From Hormiphora californensis (Eukaryota; Ctenophora; Tentaculata; Cydippida; Pleurobrachiidae), in assembly GCA_020137815.1 (NCBI GenBank), contig CM035353.1:2806982-2870981 (forward strand): 64,000 bases of DNA. The letters run 5' to 3'. Positions 1 to 11,640 of this stretch are shown here, in pieces. Under the pieces are notes generated by a model. That model did no database searches. It was not told where the DNA came from and worked only from the letters and a program-made list of their open reading frames with translations. The position numbers were made by a program, and so were the translations under genes. Position 1 is the stretch's first letter; every line of letters begins with the position of its first letter.

Positions 1-1009
1 TTACAGATACCGTATTTAATAAACGGTACGCAGAAGTACCGTTTACGTAACGTGTGACCGGTACTAAGTTAACGAAGTGCACTTGTTCATTGTGATTATA
101 ACGCTCCTGTTACAGATTTGGAACCGGGCGTCAGTTTCCTGATGGGAGATTCCTAACGTGAGATTCCTGATGGTAGATTCCCGATTTAACCATGCTGCGC
201 GTCATAATTTACAATGCGCGACGAAATTTACAGCTAGAATGAATGGGGAGTTGAGCAGGATTCATTGTCAGCAGTGTGCAAAAATTCTCCCATCAGGAAA
301 CTGATGCCCGGTTCCAAATATGTAACTGGTCCCTTATAGTCCTTCTTACGGTATTTCATAGAAACAGTCTCCTAAATACCGCTTTTAGTAATTGGATACG
401 TTCTAGACTCAAACGGCCGAACGCACCATCTCAGTGAAATTGAAACTCAGGCATTGAAAATAACGTGATTTGTATCAAGACTTTAAAATTGTGTTTTCAA
501 AAATTTTCAACTTAGCAACCCCTGACTAAGTACTATCTACTTTTTAGAATGTACTGTACATATCACAAGCACATACATTATATCCATGGAGCAATAATAG
601 GCTTTGTTAATAATCTTTAAAAAGTGCACATCTCACATTGCGTGCGTGTAACAAAACTGAAAAGTGAATCATTATGACTCATTCTAAACAAATATCACTT
701 CTCTTTCCCTTTCCATTTCTCTGCCCCTTGGCTATAAAACAGTAAAACAGTATACATAACTGAACAGCTAGAACAATTGTCATGGTTATGCAACTATCTG
801 ATAATTGGTCCAAAACAAAAGTACTCCTTCGCCACTTGCACCTATAATGTCAAATCGAGAAGACTGTTTTATTTGCCGCATTTTATGAACGGACGAGTAG
901 ACTCTGGTTGCAAAATAGATGCTGGTTACACATTGGCTCCGTCGTGGAACTTATATCCACACAGTACGTTAAGCAAATCAATTCCGCACGATCGTTGTAT
1001 ACAGTCTAC
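1..1009. other. Non-coding flank with one inverted-repeat element
   Basis: Apart from the inverted-repeat element at 109-325 I see no gene here. The short open frame around 777-1073 runs directly into a hAT-like MITE and resembles no family I know. Confidence 0.5.
109..325. repeat. Short element with about 40-bp terminal inverted repeats
   Basis: The left end (109-150) and right end (282-325) are near-perfect reverse complements. Both contain GTTACA-ATTTGGAACCGGGC, then CAGTTTCCTGATGGGAG. The ~130-bp centre is unique. The structure fits a non-autonomous DNA transposon. I could not define a target-site duplication, so the superfamily is open. Confidence 0.7.
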
Positions 1010-1105
1010 CAGGAACCGACCGAATCAGGAAGTACTAGTCCCTGATTGGCTGATAACCAGTCACGTGACCTAAATAACGAGTTCTGATTGGTTGTTGTGT
1101 CGGTC
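1010..1105 (+). mobile_element. hAT-like MITE, diverged copy
   Basis: Starts CAGGAACCGACCGAATCAGG and matches the 109-bp family seen intact at 2443, 10239 and 54698. The right end is diverged (GTGTCGGTC instead of the full terminal repeat), and no target duplication is visible. Confidence 0.75.
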
Positions 1106-1309
1106 ATGAGTAGGAGAATGATGATCGTGCGGACCGGGGTCTGGCTACTTTCCAGCTGCAGTTATGTTGATCGGGATCACGTGAGGTAGGGAGAGGTAGG
1201 GTCCAGGTTGATGTGGTGTGGGTCGCTCCAAACATCTTTACTCGAGCTTTATTTCGCTCCACTCTTTCGTAGCTATCGCTGAACCTCCTGAAATGATAAA
1301 ATACTATCA

Positions 1310-1310
<1 letters not shown>

Positions 1311-1337
<27 letters not shown>
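1311..1337. repeat. (TA)n microsatellite
   Basis: Uninterrupted AT dinucleotide run just downstream of the K+ channel stop codon. Confidence 0.9.
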
Positions 1338-1340
<3 letters not shown>

Positions 1341-1440
1341 GTAGTATAATTGACCATGGGCTGATACATTGTGGGTTGTATAAAACATAGAAATTAACGA
1401 AATCCCAATTGTTTATCAAAATGAGGTATGGCGAAAAAGT

Positions 1441-2769
1441 TCACCTCGCCAGAATAAGTTCGCATATATACCTTATTATAATTGTCATGGGCACCGTCAT
1501 GAATATCATAGAGCAGAAGATGATGACGGTAGTAATGAGCTGACCAAGAGCAGTGATCGGGCTGATATTGCCGTAACCGATTGTCCCAATTGTGGTTATG
1601 GCCCACCAACAGCTCTCCATGATTGAGTAGAACTTCACGTGATTCTTTGGTTCCTCCACAAAATATATAATTGACCCGGATATTGTGGTGCCCGTGATCC
1701 ACACCATCAGCAAGATGGATAGTTCTTCTTTGCACTCTATGAGGATCCGGAAAATCAGGACTAGGCGTTTTGATCGACGGATGAGCTTCAGGCATCGGGC
1801 CACACGGGCCATGCGGAATATTTTCAGTATATTGAGCATGTTGCCTGTCACACTGATATAGTCCTCAAATATCTCTGTGTAAAGGGGTATTATTGCGACA
1901 ATGTCCAGCCAGGGCATCAGGTCGAAGAAAAAACGGATTTTTCCTTCACTGAAAAGCCACCGGCCAATGATGTCAATTGTGAAGAAGATGGCACAGAAAA
2001 TGTTCAACATCCAAAAGAAAAGCTTCAGCTCAGGGTGCTCCACTTCTAGGTCTTTAATTGTCTGCAAAAAAGATGGAATTTGAAGACATGTCAAAGAGTT
2101 AAATTGTATGTTCAACAATTTACAATAGTTGTAAGTATACCTGCTCCGTGCGAAGGACAAAGGTGAGGACGGATGAAATGATGAAGAAAATATCGAATAT
2201 CATCCACACCTTAGCAAAAACTGATGAGCCGGGTTCATTGAAAAATAACCGTCCCTTGTCCCACACGGAGGTGATGTGTTCCATGGGTTTATCACTTGTT
2301 CTGTTCACCTCTCTGTGACCAATACCGTAAAAATCTAACTCGATTTCAAGTAGTTGAGTTGGAACCTGGGGGTGTTTCAAGAATTATATATATTTTCCCG
2401 CTATTGCGACCTACGTAAATCATTCATACTAAAATCTGGGGTCAGGAACCGACCGAATCAGGAAATACTGGTCCCTGATTGGCTGATAACCAGTCACGTG
2501 ACCTAAATAACGAGTTCTGATTGGTTGTTTACTTGTTTCGGTCGGTTCCTGTCTGGGGGTACTACATACCTCTTCAGGAAATTCCATGATTCCGTCCCCC
2601 TGGAAGAACTGCATGATATACTCGAATACCATGGCGGTTCCGATCAAAGAAGAACCCCCCAAGAGGGGGAAAATTTCTCATGACCGGGTTTGGCAAATTG
2701 GGGTCGGGTCTTCCCGGGGGAACCCCACTGAAAAACCTCAAAGACCCTCCCAGAGACACAAATCTTCAT
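1441..2769 (-). CDS. Voltage-gated K+ channel (Kv, Shaker-type architecture)
   Basis: Forms the pore-forming subunit of a tetrameric plasma-membrane K+ channel. Exon 3 (1441-2061) encodes S2 to S6; exon 2 (2141-2365) encodes the end of the T1 domain and S1; exon 1 (2570 to about 2769) encodes most of the cytoplasmic T1 tetramerization domain. Both introns have GT/AG ends in phase 0. T1 hallmarks are MKICVSGRVFEVF, FFFDRNR and EYIMQFFQGDGIMEFPEE. S4 is visible as KIFRMARVARCLKLIRR, with a basic residue about every third position. The pore reads WWAITTIGTIGYGN, so the filter is TIGYGN rather than the usual TVGYGD. The S6 PVP bend is replaced by TVPM. The C-tail is only a few residues (ICELILAR then stop). 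Exon 1 contains at least one frame break near 2640, where the sequence enters the low-quality block, so the 5' end and start codon are uncertain. Intron 1 carries a hAT-like MITE. Family assignment is firm; subfamily is not. Confidence 0.9.
2443..2551 (+). mobile_element. hAT-like 109-bp MITE in Kv intron 1
   Basis: Ends are CAGGAACCGACCG and CGGTTCCTG in inverted orientation. The flanking 8-mers TCTGGGGT (left) and TCTGGGGG (right) form a 7/8 target-site duplication. An 8-bp duplication with CAG...CTG ends is typical of hAT elements. Length equals the copies at 10239 and 54698. Confidence 0.85.
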
Positions 2770-5700
2770 ACACCCGTGGGAGGAGATGGGGGATACGGTG
2801 TTGTTGGCGGGGATGGTACCAAAGTTTTGGTATGCCGCCATGGGGTGAAGGAGAGTGCCGCTCATCCTATCGCCCGTGAGGGGGGAGTTCTCCCTGCTGA
2901 CATCAATACCTTTCACTGCCGGGGCGATTCGCTCTTCCCTTTCCCTGTACCGTGGGGGCTACCCTTATTTCATTCTGAACGATGGGGCTGGTGGGGGGGG
3001 TTTCCCCGGGGGTTCCGTTGGGGTTCTGGGGGTGACCCGGGGTGTTTCCCTGTGCTGGGGGGGAAGGGGAAAAAGGGTATCATTACAAAAATTCAATTTA
3101 GGGAATAATTTTTAATAAACAACTGAAGGGAGAGGGGAGGGGGGAAGAAGGAGAGGAAAGGAAGAAGAAGGAAAGGAGGGGAGAGAAGGCCGATAATTCA
3201 GAAAGCCCCCCAACCCGGGGGTTTTTCCCGCGCTTCCCCCCTCTCCGCCTCTTACAAAAAGCCCCCTTTTTTAATTTCCCTTTGGGCTCTTCCCTTTGTA
3301 GCCCCTCTAATTGGGGCCCCCCCCGAGACCCCCCCCTTCTCCATTACCCACCCTTTGGTACCCCCTAAAAAACCCTCCGTTGCACTGGTTCGGGGAAAAA
3401 GAGGGTCTAAAAAAAACACCTAGGGCCGGGGGTCTCCGGGAAAGGAGGTGGCAAAGACTGTAATTTGGCCCCACGGTCTGGCAGAACACCTTTTCAGTTT
3501 TAAATAGTAGAACCGTCAGAAAGAGCCCTTTAAGCAAACGGGATAACTGCCCATCAAACTTAATTTTGGGGGATGAGAGGGAATCCCCTCTTTCTCTCCA
3601 TCTCTCCCTCTTCTCTCTTTTTCTATCTTTTTCTCTTCTATCCTCCTTCATCAAACCCCCAAAATGTGTCTGGGACTAACTTCTCCCCAACGGAGCCATA
3701 GGTTTGGGCGAGTGTGGGGGTGGGGGGGGGGGGAAAGAGAAAAAAAGAAAAGGAAAGAAAAAGGATAAAGAAATAAATTATTTAAAGGTTTGGGTTTTTT
3801 TTGCCGGTGGAAAACATTGGTGTTTATCGAGGGAATGACACGTTTTCCTCCTCATTGTGTACGTTTGCACTATCCAAAGGGGGGGCACCCTCTCTCTCTT
3901 TCTCTCTCCCCTGGGTCCACAACCCCACCCGCGGGGGCCGAAAGGCCCCTGCTGAGCCGGGTTTAAAACCCCCCCACCCCGGATCCTGTTGTCGGGGGCC
4001 CGGAGGGCCTGCGGATAAAGTAGGTAAAAAAAATTTCATGGGGAAAGTTGAAAAATTCCCATATGGGTTAAAGAAAAGGACAATAATTAAAGGGGGGATT
4101 AAGCTCATGGAGAAGGGGGCAAAGACCCCCTATTTTCTAAGAAGCCCCCATTGGAACGGAGTCTAAAAGAGAAAACTTATCAGGACTAAAAACAAACCGT
4201 CTAATCTGGGGAAAATCTAGGGGAAAGCAGAACGGTTAATTTGTCGTTACCCGAACAAAACAAAAAAAAAAACTGTATACTTAAATTAAAATTTACAGGG
4301 GGGATACAGCTCAGGGGGGAATACTGTCGGATTTTCGGAGCGTGTTCATCGATTTGAGGGGACCGTTTTTTGGCTTGGGGGAAAATTTGGGGGGGGTTTA
4401 TACATCAATCTTCTCCAGTCGGGGGCTGACTCCCCAAAGCCCGATCACATAGGGATACCGGGGGTTTTTTTAACCCCAAATTCGTGTGAGCTCCCCCTGT
4501 TTCTTTGGTACTTCTCGTTTCTCCTCCCCTGTCTGGACTGACCTGTCCTTTGGTAAGACATCGATCAAAAGCGCTTCCTTCTTTGTTTGTCTAAAGGGAC
4601 CAGTCGGGTTTAAAAAGCCTCGAGGGGTTACCTCGTATGGGGAAATCCCAGAGGATCTTGCAGTTCCTTCTCGAGCACTTTCTCTGCATAGTGGCTCCAC
4701 CCCTTTGATTCGGTGGGAAATCCTGGTCCTAAAACCCCCCATTGTAGGCACAGCTATCCTGTCGGAGTTTAAAATCTCCGGGGCAATTTTCGTGATCCTT
4801 TTAAATTGTTCCACCGCCTTTGTTTTGGTTTTCATATACCCCTTCTTTCGCTCCTCCCTTTCTCATGCACCTTTTCACCTTTGTGCGAGTGGCTTGATCC
4901 GGGCAAAAATACGTCGGCTTGGGTTTTCGCTGAGGCCTTCTTTTTGAGCCGGCCCAGGTCCGTCGGGCGCACCCCCTTCTTAAAGTTTTTAAAGAATCTT
5001 CCATGAAACCTTTTGCTCTTCCATTTCTCCAAGGATCCGCCCAATCTTTCCTTCTGGTTTTCTGTTTCCCTTGGTCGGTCATTACCTCTTCTCCCCTGCA
5101 TCGTGCGTGGGGGGCTAAATCTTTTGTTCAGGGGTTTTTGAAAACTCACGATCCTTTCTCTTCCTTGGGAATGACATCTTAAACCCGCTGGAGGCCCCTA
5201 CCTCCCTTTTTCCGGGTGACATATAGTCGATCGACCCTGTTATGCTTTTACCCCTTTTCTCAGGTGGGTCCGGGTAATGCTATCTGCCCTCGGGCTTGGG
5301 AAATTTGGGGTCCATCCAAATTCCCACCGTCGGATCACAGGATTCCCATTGTTGATTCATGAAAAGGGGTTCTTCCCCTGACAGGCCGAGGACAACAGCT
5401 TCTTACCTTTTCGAGTGTACCGATTTTGACCTTAAAGCTTTCATTCTTGATGTAAAATCAGTAAATCTCCGGGATGCCGAGGTACTTGTACCCCTCCATC
5501 CTCCCTTCAGGTTTTTCTTCCCCATTGGAAGGTCTATTCCCTGCTTCGGCTTCTGACCCACCCAGTGTCTAGTCTCCACTTTTGGGGAATACCAAAGGAC
5601 TTTTGATGCTGCTAAATTTCCGGTGACTTCTAATTGCTGGATGTCATTTTTCATTTACATATAGTTTAGTCGTCCATAAAGGGGGTGGTTAATACATTCT

Positions 5701-8700
5701 GTCTTGGAAAATCTGGTTGGGTAGGTGTCCCTCCCCTTGGCTTGTGAGGAGCATGGCAAGGGATCAGCCCTAAAATAAAGTTTTAAAGGGGAGACACGTC
5801 CCCTTTGGAGAGGCCTCTCTTTTTTGTTTTTGGCCTAGGGCTGACCAGATTGTACTATTTAAAAAACCACATGTTGGAACGATCCTCGAACACCGTTTAT
5901 CTGGGGTTTTCTTGCACACCCGGATTTTAAAAGGACCCCGGATGGGGATCGGTCGTGGCCCTTTTTGGGTAATCAAAAGGCCTATACAAGATATTTTTGT
6001 GGTTTGCAATTCGCAAGATCATTTTGCGTTGCTAGTTGCTCCTTACACCCCTCTGCTCTTTTCCCCATCCCTTTTGCTTTTCCCGGAAAAGCTCCTTCAC
6101 GGGTCTGGAAAATGTCTTCTGATATTTCCTTTTAAAAATTCCAGAGGTTGGGGGACGGGGTTTATGGGCCAAGTTCCCCGGGTTGGGGGTTTCCCTTTTG
6201 GGGTCTTTAAACCAGGAAAAGGGTTTTCTACCTTCAGTCATCCACCTGGGACCGGACTCGTAGCGGGGTTTTTCATTTAGAAGCTCACTATCCTCCATGG
6301 GCAGGGCGTGTGTTTAAACCAAAAAGGGGTGGGACCGTCTACCGGGGGTGACCGTTGGTCATTCCTTTTGCACGGGGTGGACCGTTTTCCCTTGCGGGTC
6401 CCCTTTGGTTGACCGTTTCAAAATTCTCTTGGACAAACCCTCCAAACCCCTCTCTGCATTTGGCCTTTTGTTTCCCAGATGTTTTTTTCCCAAATTAAGG
6501 GGCCTATTTTTGGGCTTCTGGGGGTTTCAGTTTTTTGGGATCCGATCCCGTTTCTTTTCCCTTTCCGGTAAATTTCGCTGATTGTTCTGGAACAGGGTTT
6601 TGTCAGCGAAAGCTGCTGCTTCTTCTTGTATCTTTTTATCTTTCCGGCCTTTTTCCCAGTGCGGGTTTCCCTTTTCCCCTTCCCCTGTTTATAGCCCTTT
6701 TTTGGGGAGGGGCGGGGACTTTTGTTAAGTACTATAGTTTGGAATTTTGGGGGGGCTCCTCGCTCTTTCCCGGGCGCCTTGAGAGGGCGGCGAAGCTTTG
6801 GGGCACTCTCTTCGGTCGTCGCAGCCACATGGTTGTTTGTTTCTTCTTGGGGGTTCTGGGGGTTTACCTCGGTGCCTCAATTCCCTTTGTTCTCGGACCA
6901 CTAGCTACGACCATCATGCGTTTCATGGGTTAGGGCGGGGTTTTAAACGATTTTAAGACCGGGCCTAGTCATCATTGCCACACGTAGTTTCCCCATGGGA
7001 CTTGTCCATCATTACCTTGATGAGGCTCGGTTCATCAAGGGGTTTTTTTGGGAAAACTCTCTGGTTTTTTGGGTCAGGCGCTTTCTTCGTTTTCCCTGGG
7101 TTTGTAGGGGCAACGGTTCTGGAGGTGGGTTGTCCTCTGCTCACCGCCGGCCGGTTGTCTCTCTCACGTTCAGATTGGCCCTTTTTTCTGATTTCCATAC
7201 CTTTGTGGTGAAAAGGGGTCCCGTTGATTATAGAATTCATTTGGGGATCTGACTGGGGATCGTCTTGGCAGGGAGTTTTTCTTTAAACCTCTCCCTCCAC
7301 TCGGTTCCCACTCCCCCTTATTTCTGGCGTGAACCATGGATAAACCGAGCGTAGTGTTCATTTCTGTGGTCCATTTCTCCTGGCGCTTTATAGGGGGGGG
7401 GTGGGGGGGGTGGGGGTGGGGTTGGGGGGATCGGTGGGGTCCCCCTTGTTGTTGTACTGGGGCCACGGGGTTACTATTAACCGTGGGTCCACTCCGGGGG
7501 ACTTTAGGGGCCTCCTAGGCTTGCATTCTGTCACTCCGTCGGGGTTTCCCCTTTTCAGATTTCTCTATAATTAAATCCCACATTTTTTTACCTGCGTGGG
7601 GGATATCCTTTATCTTCCCCCCAGGCTTCTGCCCCTTCCCGATCCAAATTTCCTGGGTTTCGCGGTAGAGCATAACCAAGTCTATTTCCTTTCTTAACCC
7701 AAAACCTTTCCCTTTGGTTTTTTGGGTGTTTGTACCAGTCGTATAGAGAGTAATTTTGGGGTGAGTTTTAAACCCCAAACACTGATTTCATATTATCGTT
7801 TTTTTGAAAGAAGGCCGGGTTTTTTGGGGGCTTAAAACTGACCCGGGGGCACGGTAAAGGAAACCCACCGCCACATTTGGTCCGTTAGTAGATGGTTTGC
7901 CCGTCCATCCTTGCACTTTTTTGCACGAACCGAAAATTTCAGCTACGGGTGTGTACTAATAATATTCTATTGGTGGATCGGGGGGGGGGCCGTGTGAAGC
8001 TTTGATCAAAGGGAAAAGGGGTAACATCCTCTCTGGAGCGGGGTAACTACCTCCCGGGGGGGATAACTACCTCTCAGGAACAGGTAGACTACCCTCTCCG
8101 AAAGGGGGAACTATCCTCTTTGGGCGGGGTAAATATCCTCTCAAAAGGGTATGGGTAACACCTCTCTGGGACGGGGAACTTCCTCGGGGAACGGGGGAAA
8201 AATCTTTTCGAACGGGTAGGGGTAGATATCCTCTCGGGGGCGGGCAACTACCTCTGTGAAACGGGTAAACTTTTCCTCTCCCCGGCCGGGGGGAAAAAAT
8301 CCCTCTGAACGGGGCACTATCCTCTGTGAAGCGGGGAAAATTTTCTCAGGACGGGTATGGGGATCCCTCGGGACGGCAACTTCCTCTTGAAGCGGGTAAA
8401 AACCTCTCTGGGACGGGGTCACTTCCTCTCGGACCGGGTAAAAAATCCTCTCAAACGGGGTATGGGGTAAATATCCCCTGGGAGGGCAACTATCCCCTGT
8501 GAAGCGGGGGGAAAAAATCCTCTCTGGACCGGGGTAAAATTTCCTCTCTGAACGGGGGTTATCCTCGGAAGCGGGGGAACTATCCCTCTGGACGGGGGAA
8601 ACTGTCTTCTCAGAACGGGGGATGGGGGCATCTCTCTGGGACGGGGCAACTTCCCTGTAAGCGGGGGAAACTTCCTCCAGGAACGGGTTGGGGTTAAATA

Positions 8701-9500
8701 CCTCTCTGGGCGGGGGAACTTCCCTGTGAGCGGGGTAAAAATCCTCTCTGGCCCGGGGGAAACTTTCCTCTGAAAGGTACAACCCTAACTGGATCGAGAC
8801 CCTATTAAAAAAATGGAATAGGGTTTTGCAAATTTGTATCAGGATGTTTATGGGTTTTTAATAAAGGGGGAATGGGGTTTCCCCAGGGTAAATTCCCTGT
8901 GGAGCGGGTAACTACCCTCTGGGAGGGGGTTAACTTCCCTAGGAACAGGTACTGGAAAAGGGGTTGGGGTTATAGATTATAAAAGGATTGGTTAGTGGGT
9001 TATAGATAAAGGGGGATTGGAGGGCCCCAGTGGCTGGAAGGGGCCTGTTCCCGGTAAACCCCAACCGGGGAAAACGGGGGAGAAAAAAGTATTTGGCGAG
9101 ATACCTGTGGGGCCCCCTAGCCAGAAAACTTTTTGTGTTTTTTGTATTTTTTATTTTTTTCCCTATTTTTGTACAACCCACGCTTACCCCGGCCCCCACG
9201 ACCTGAAAATCGATCAAGGGGGAAAGGGGATGGGGAAAATCTCCCCTGTGACCCTGTTCCCGGGGAAACCGATAAGGGGGTGGCAGGTGGCCAACTCCCC
9301 CCCCCTTCTCCTCCTCCCTCCTTTTCTTTCTCTCTTTCTTCCTTCTCCTTTCTCTCCTTCTTTCTCTCCTGTAAAAGTTTATTGATTTTGGGGGTCTGCA
9401 AAAGAGAGGGAAATAAAATAAAAAAGAAGATGAGAGAGCGAAGAAAAAAAGAAACAGATAGAGCAGTAGACAAAACCCCGAGGAGAGAAGAGATAAAATT
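2770..9500. other. Homopolymer-inflated, low-quality-looking sequence; no callable gene
   Basis: Runs of G, C, A and T of 4-10 bases are far more frequent than in the rest of the window, and word usage looks scrambled. The real Kv T1 exon enters this block at about 2640-2769 and acquires frame breaks there. This suggests genuine DNA with a poor consensus, not a different organism. Open frames inside are short, overlapping and low-complexity. Boundaries are approximate. Confidence 0.65.
8036..8775. repeat. Degenerate minisatellite (about 25-30-bp units)
   Basis: Imperfect repeats of a unit like CTCTCTGGAACGGGGTAA, alternating with CTCTGTGAAGCGGGG, run through the segment. A 213-codon open frame on the minus strand (8141-8782) follows the repeat and is Pro/Arg/Glu-rich. 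I treat it as a by-product of the repeat. Confidence 0.7.
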
Positions 9501-10238
9501 TTAGATGAACCTTCGAGATTAACTTATTTAACTCTAATGAAAGACATGGGCCTCCTTCTAAAAGACGCACCCCTCTCTCACATAACATTAGCACATACCT
9601 GTGGACATCTATGTGTTGAAGTTACTCTTATTTTCAAGTCTCACTAAACATTTGATAATATCCTTCCTCCCTCTTTAACTATTTATTGTACATTTTTATA
9701 GGCTTATTTACCAAGGAGTGAAGCTTTACCATTTTATAATATTTTCATCTACCAAGGAGTGAGTCTTAACCATTTTATAATATTTTCATCTACCAAGGAG
9801 TGCTCCACGATAACCGTTATCAAATACATGACAGTACCCCCAATCCCCGCTTAAATACTTTTCTTCTCTGGCTAGTAAAAACACCAAAATTTTTAAAACC
9901 CGTACTACAACTTTTTTTTCCGGCCGCGGGGTACAAAAACTTCACAATCATTACCTATGGTTATTGCAAACTTTGAGACAAAACGCTAGAGCAACGTAGT
10001 ATCATAGAGGGGGGAAGGTTTAAAACGGGGAAATTCCTCACACTATTAATCTATCCTCACAATTATGTTTCTTTCACTCACTCATGAAAAAACCTTTCAA
10101 AACCCCAACGGGGCCGTCAGACTCATAACTACGGTTTTTAGGAAATTCGGAGTGAAAAACCAAATTTAATTTTGGAGTGTATTTTACTTGGGAAACCCCG
10201 ATCTATTAAAAAAAAACCCTTTTTTGGGGGAATTGAAC
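9501..10238. other. No gene seen; short tandem duplication
   Basis: Contains 2.5 copies of a ~50-bp unit at about 9709-9802 (ACCAAGGAGTG ... CCATTTTATAATATTTTCAT). Otherwise AT-rich with scattered homopolymers and no coding signal. Confidence 0.6.
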
Positions 10239-10347
10239 TAGGACCCGACCGAATCAGGTAATACTGGTCCCTGATTGGCTGATAACCAGTCACGTGACCT
10301 AAATAACGAGTTCTGATTGGTTGTTTACTTGTTTCAGTCGGTTCCTG
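10239..10347 (+). mobile_element. hAT-like 109-bp MITE
   Basis: Same family and same length as the copies at 2443 and 54698. Flanks are AATTGAAC and GTTGGAAC, a 6/8 match that fits an aged or miscalled 8-bp target duplication. Confidence 0.8.
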
Positions 10348-10730
10348 GTTGGAACTATGTAGTGGTTTCTAAATATGTATAAAGAACTGTATCAGCATGT
10401 TTGACAAGGATAATAGCACTAGCAAGAAAGCTGCTGGATGTCCGCACTGTTAATTAGCCTGGAATTCACCAAATAAATTATCGAATATATTATGCAGCTA
10501 TGGAACTATATGAAACAATATCCAACTTAAAATTCAAAACTTATTCAGATGACTATCTCTATTAAAATAATACATTTACATCAATTGAGTTGACTTTCTA
10601 GTGTCAATAAGACACCGCATCTTTCTTAATTATGTATATTTTACATCCAAGTGCAGCAGTACTCTGTAGAGCAGCAGATCTAATAGATCAAGCACTCATA
10701 GTATACACTTTTTCACTTGATCATATGTTT

Positions 10731-10798
<68 letters not shown>

Positions 10799-10811
10799 CT
10801 CTCTCATCTCA

Positions 10812-10856
<45 letters not shown>

Positions 10857-11640
10857 TCACTCTCTCACTCTCTCTCTCTCTTTTTCAATCAGAAATGATC
10901 AGGAACTGCAGTGGTTTTGAAGTACTAGAAATGTCCATGAACCAGGGATCGGACCTTCCCTGCGTAATATTAACACAGCTCCCTTCTAGTCTATACTGTA
11001 TTTACTCAAAGAGAAAGCAGGCATCTCTCTCAGTATTTATTAATAAATGATATTCATCACCACGACACCTTGATTTCTGAGATAATAAACCCCTAAATGC
11101 AAATCAATGTGCAAATCAATGTGATCAATTTTCTAGAGAAAGGTAAAATTTTATGCTATGGCATGCTGTTGTTGAAGACGACGGAAAAAATAGCATTTAA
11201 TTGCATAATAGCTGGCTGTCTCATGACGCGGACCTAAGCGCGCTGAAAACCAAAATTGGGGGTGATAAATAGCTTCTTTTTTAATAAAAAATGCAGTTAA
11301 TGTTCAATGGCGTGTGTGTTAAATTTGCAACAACAATGGACCGATACCGACAGGTTTAGGTAGATTCGGTTAATTCAATGTTAATATTCCCTTACCTTGC
11401 ACATTGTCTCCAGAACGGCTCTATTTCGCTCCTGACGCACAATCAATGAGCGGAGGTATAGGGGCGGGATAGTGAAGGATGTACCTATCTCATACATCTC
11501 CTCGCATAAGTGAAGGCTACATGTAAACGGTGGCCTGTTGGAGGTAATATATGGATAAAGTGAGATACAAAATATAGAAAATACAAATATTATAAATGAG
11601 AAATAAGGTTATTTTACTCGGAATTAAGAACTGTCCCCGA
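10348..11640. repeat. Intergenic; (CT)n microsatellite at 10735-10880
   Basis: A long CT dinucleotide tract with short interruptions lies at 10735-10880. The remainder is AT-rich without a credible open frame or splice-bounded exon. Confidence 0.75.

Noticed and set aside
2680-7778. Many 60-150-codon open frames on both strands
   Set aside because: They overlap each other, are rich in Gly/Pro/Phe from homopolymers and show no domain; the only real coding signal is the Kv T1 exon at the left edge.
8141-8782. 213-residue Pro/Arg-rich protein on the minus strand
   Set aside because: It follows a degenerate minisatellite in low-quality sequence, and composition is dictated by the repeat.
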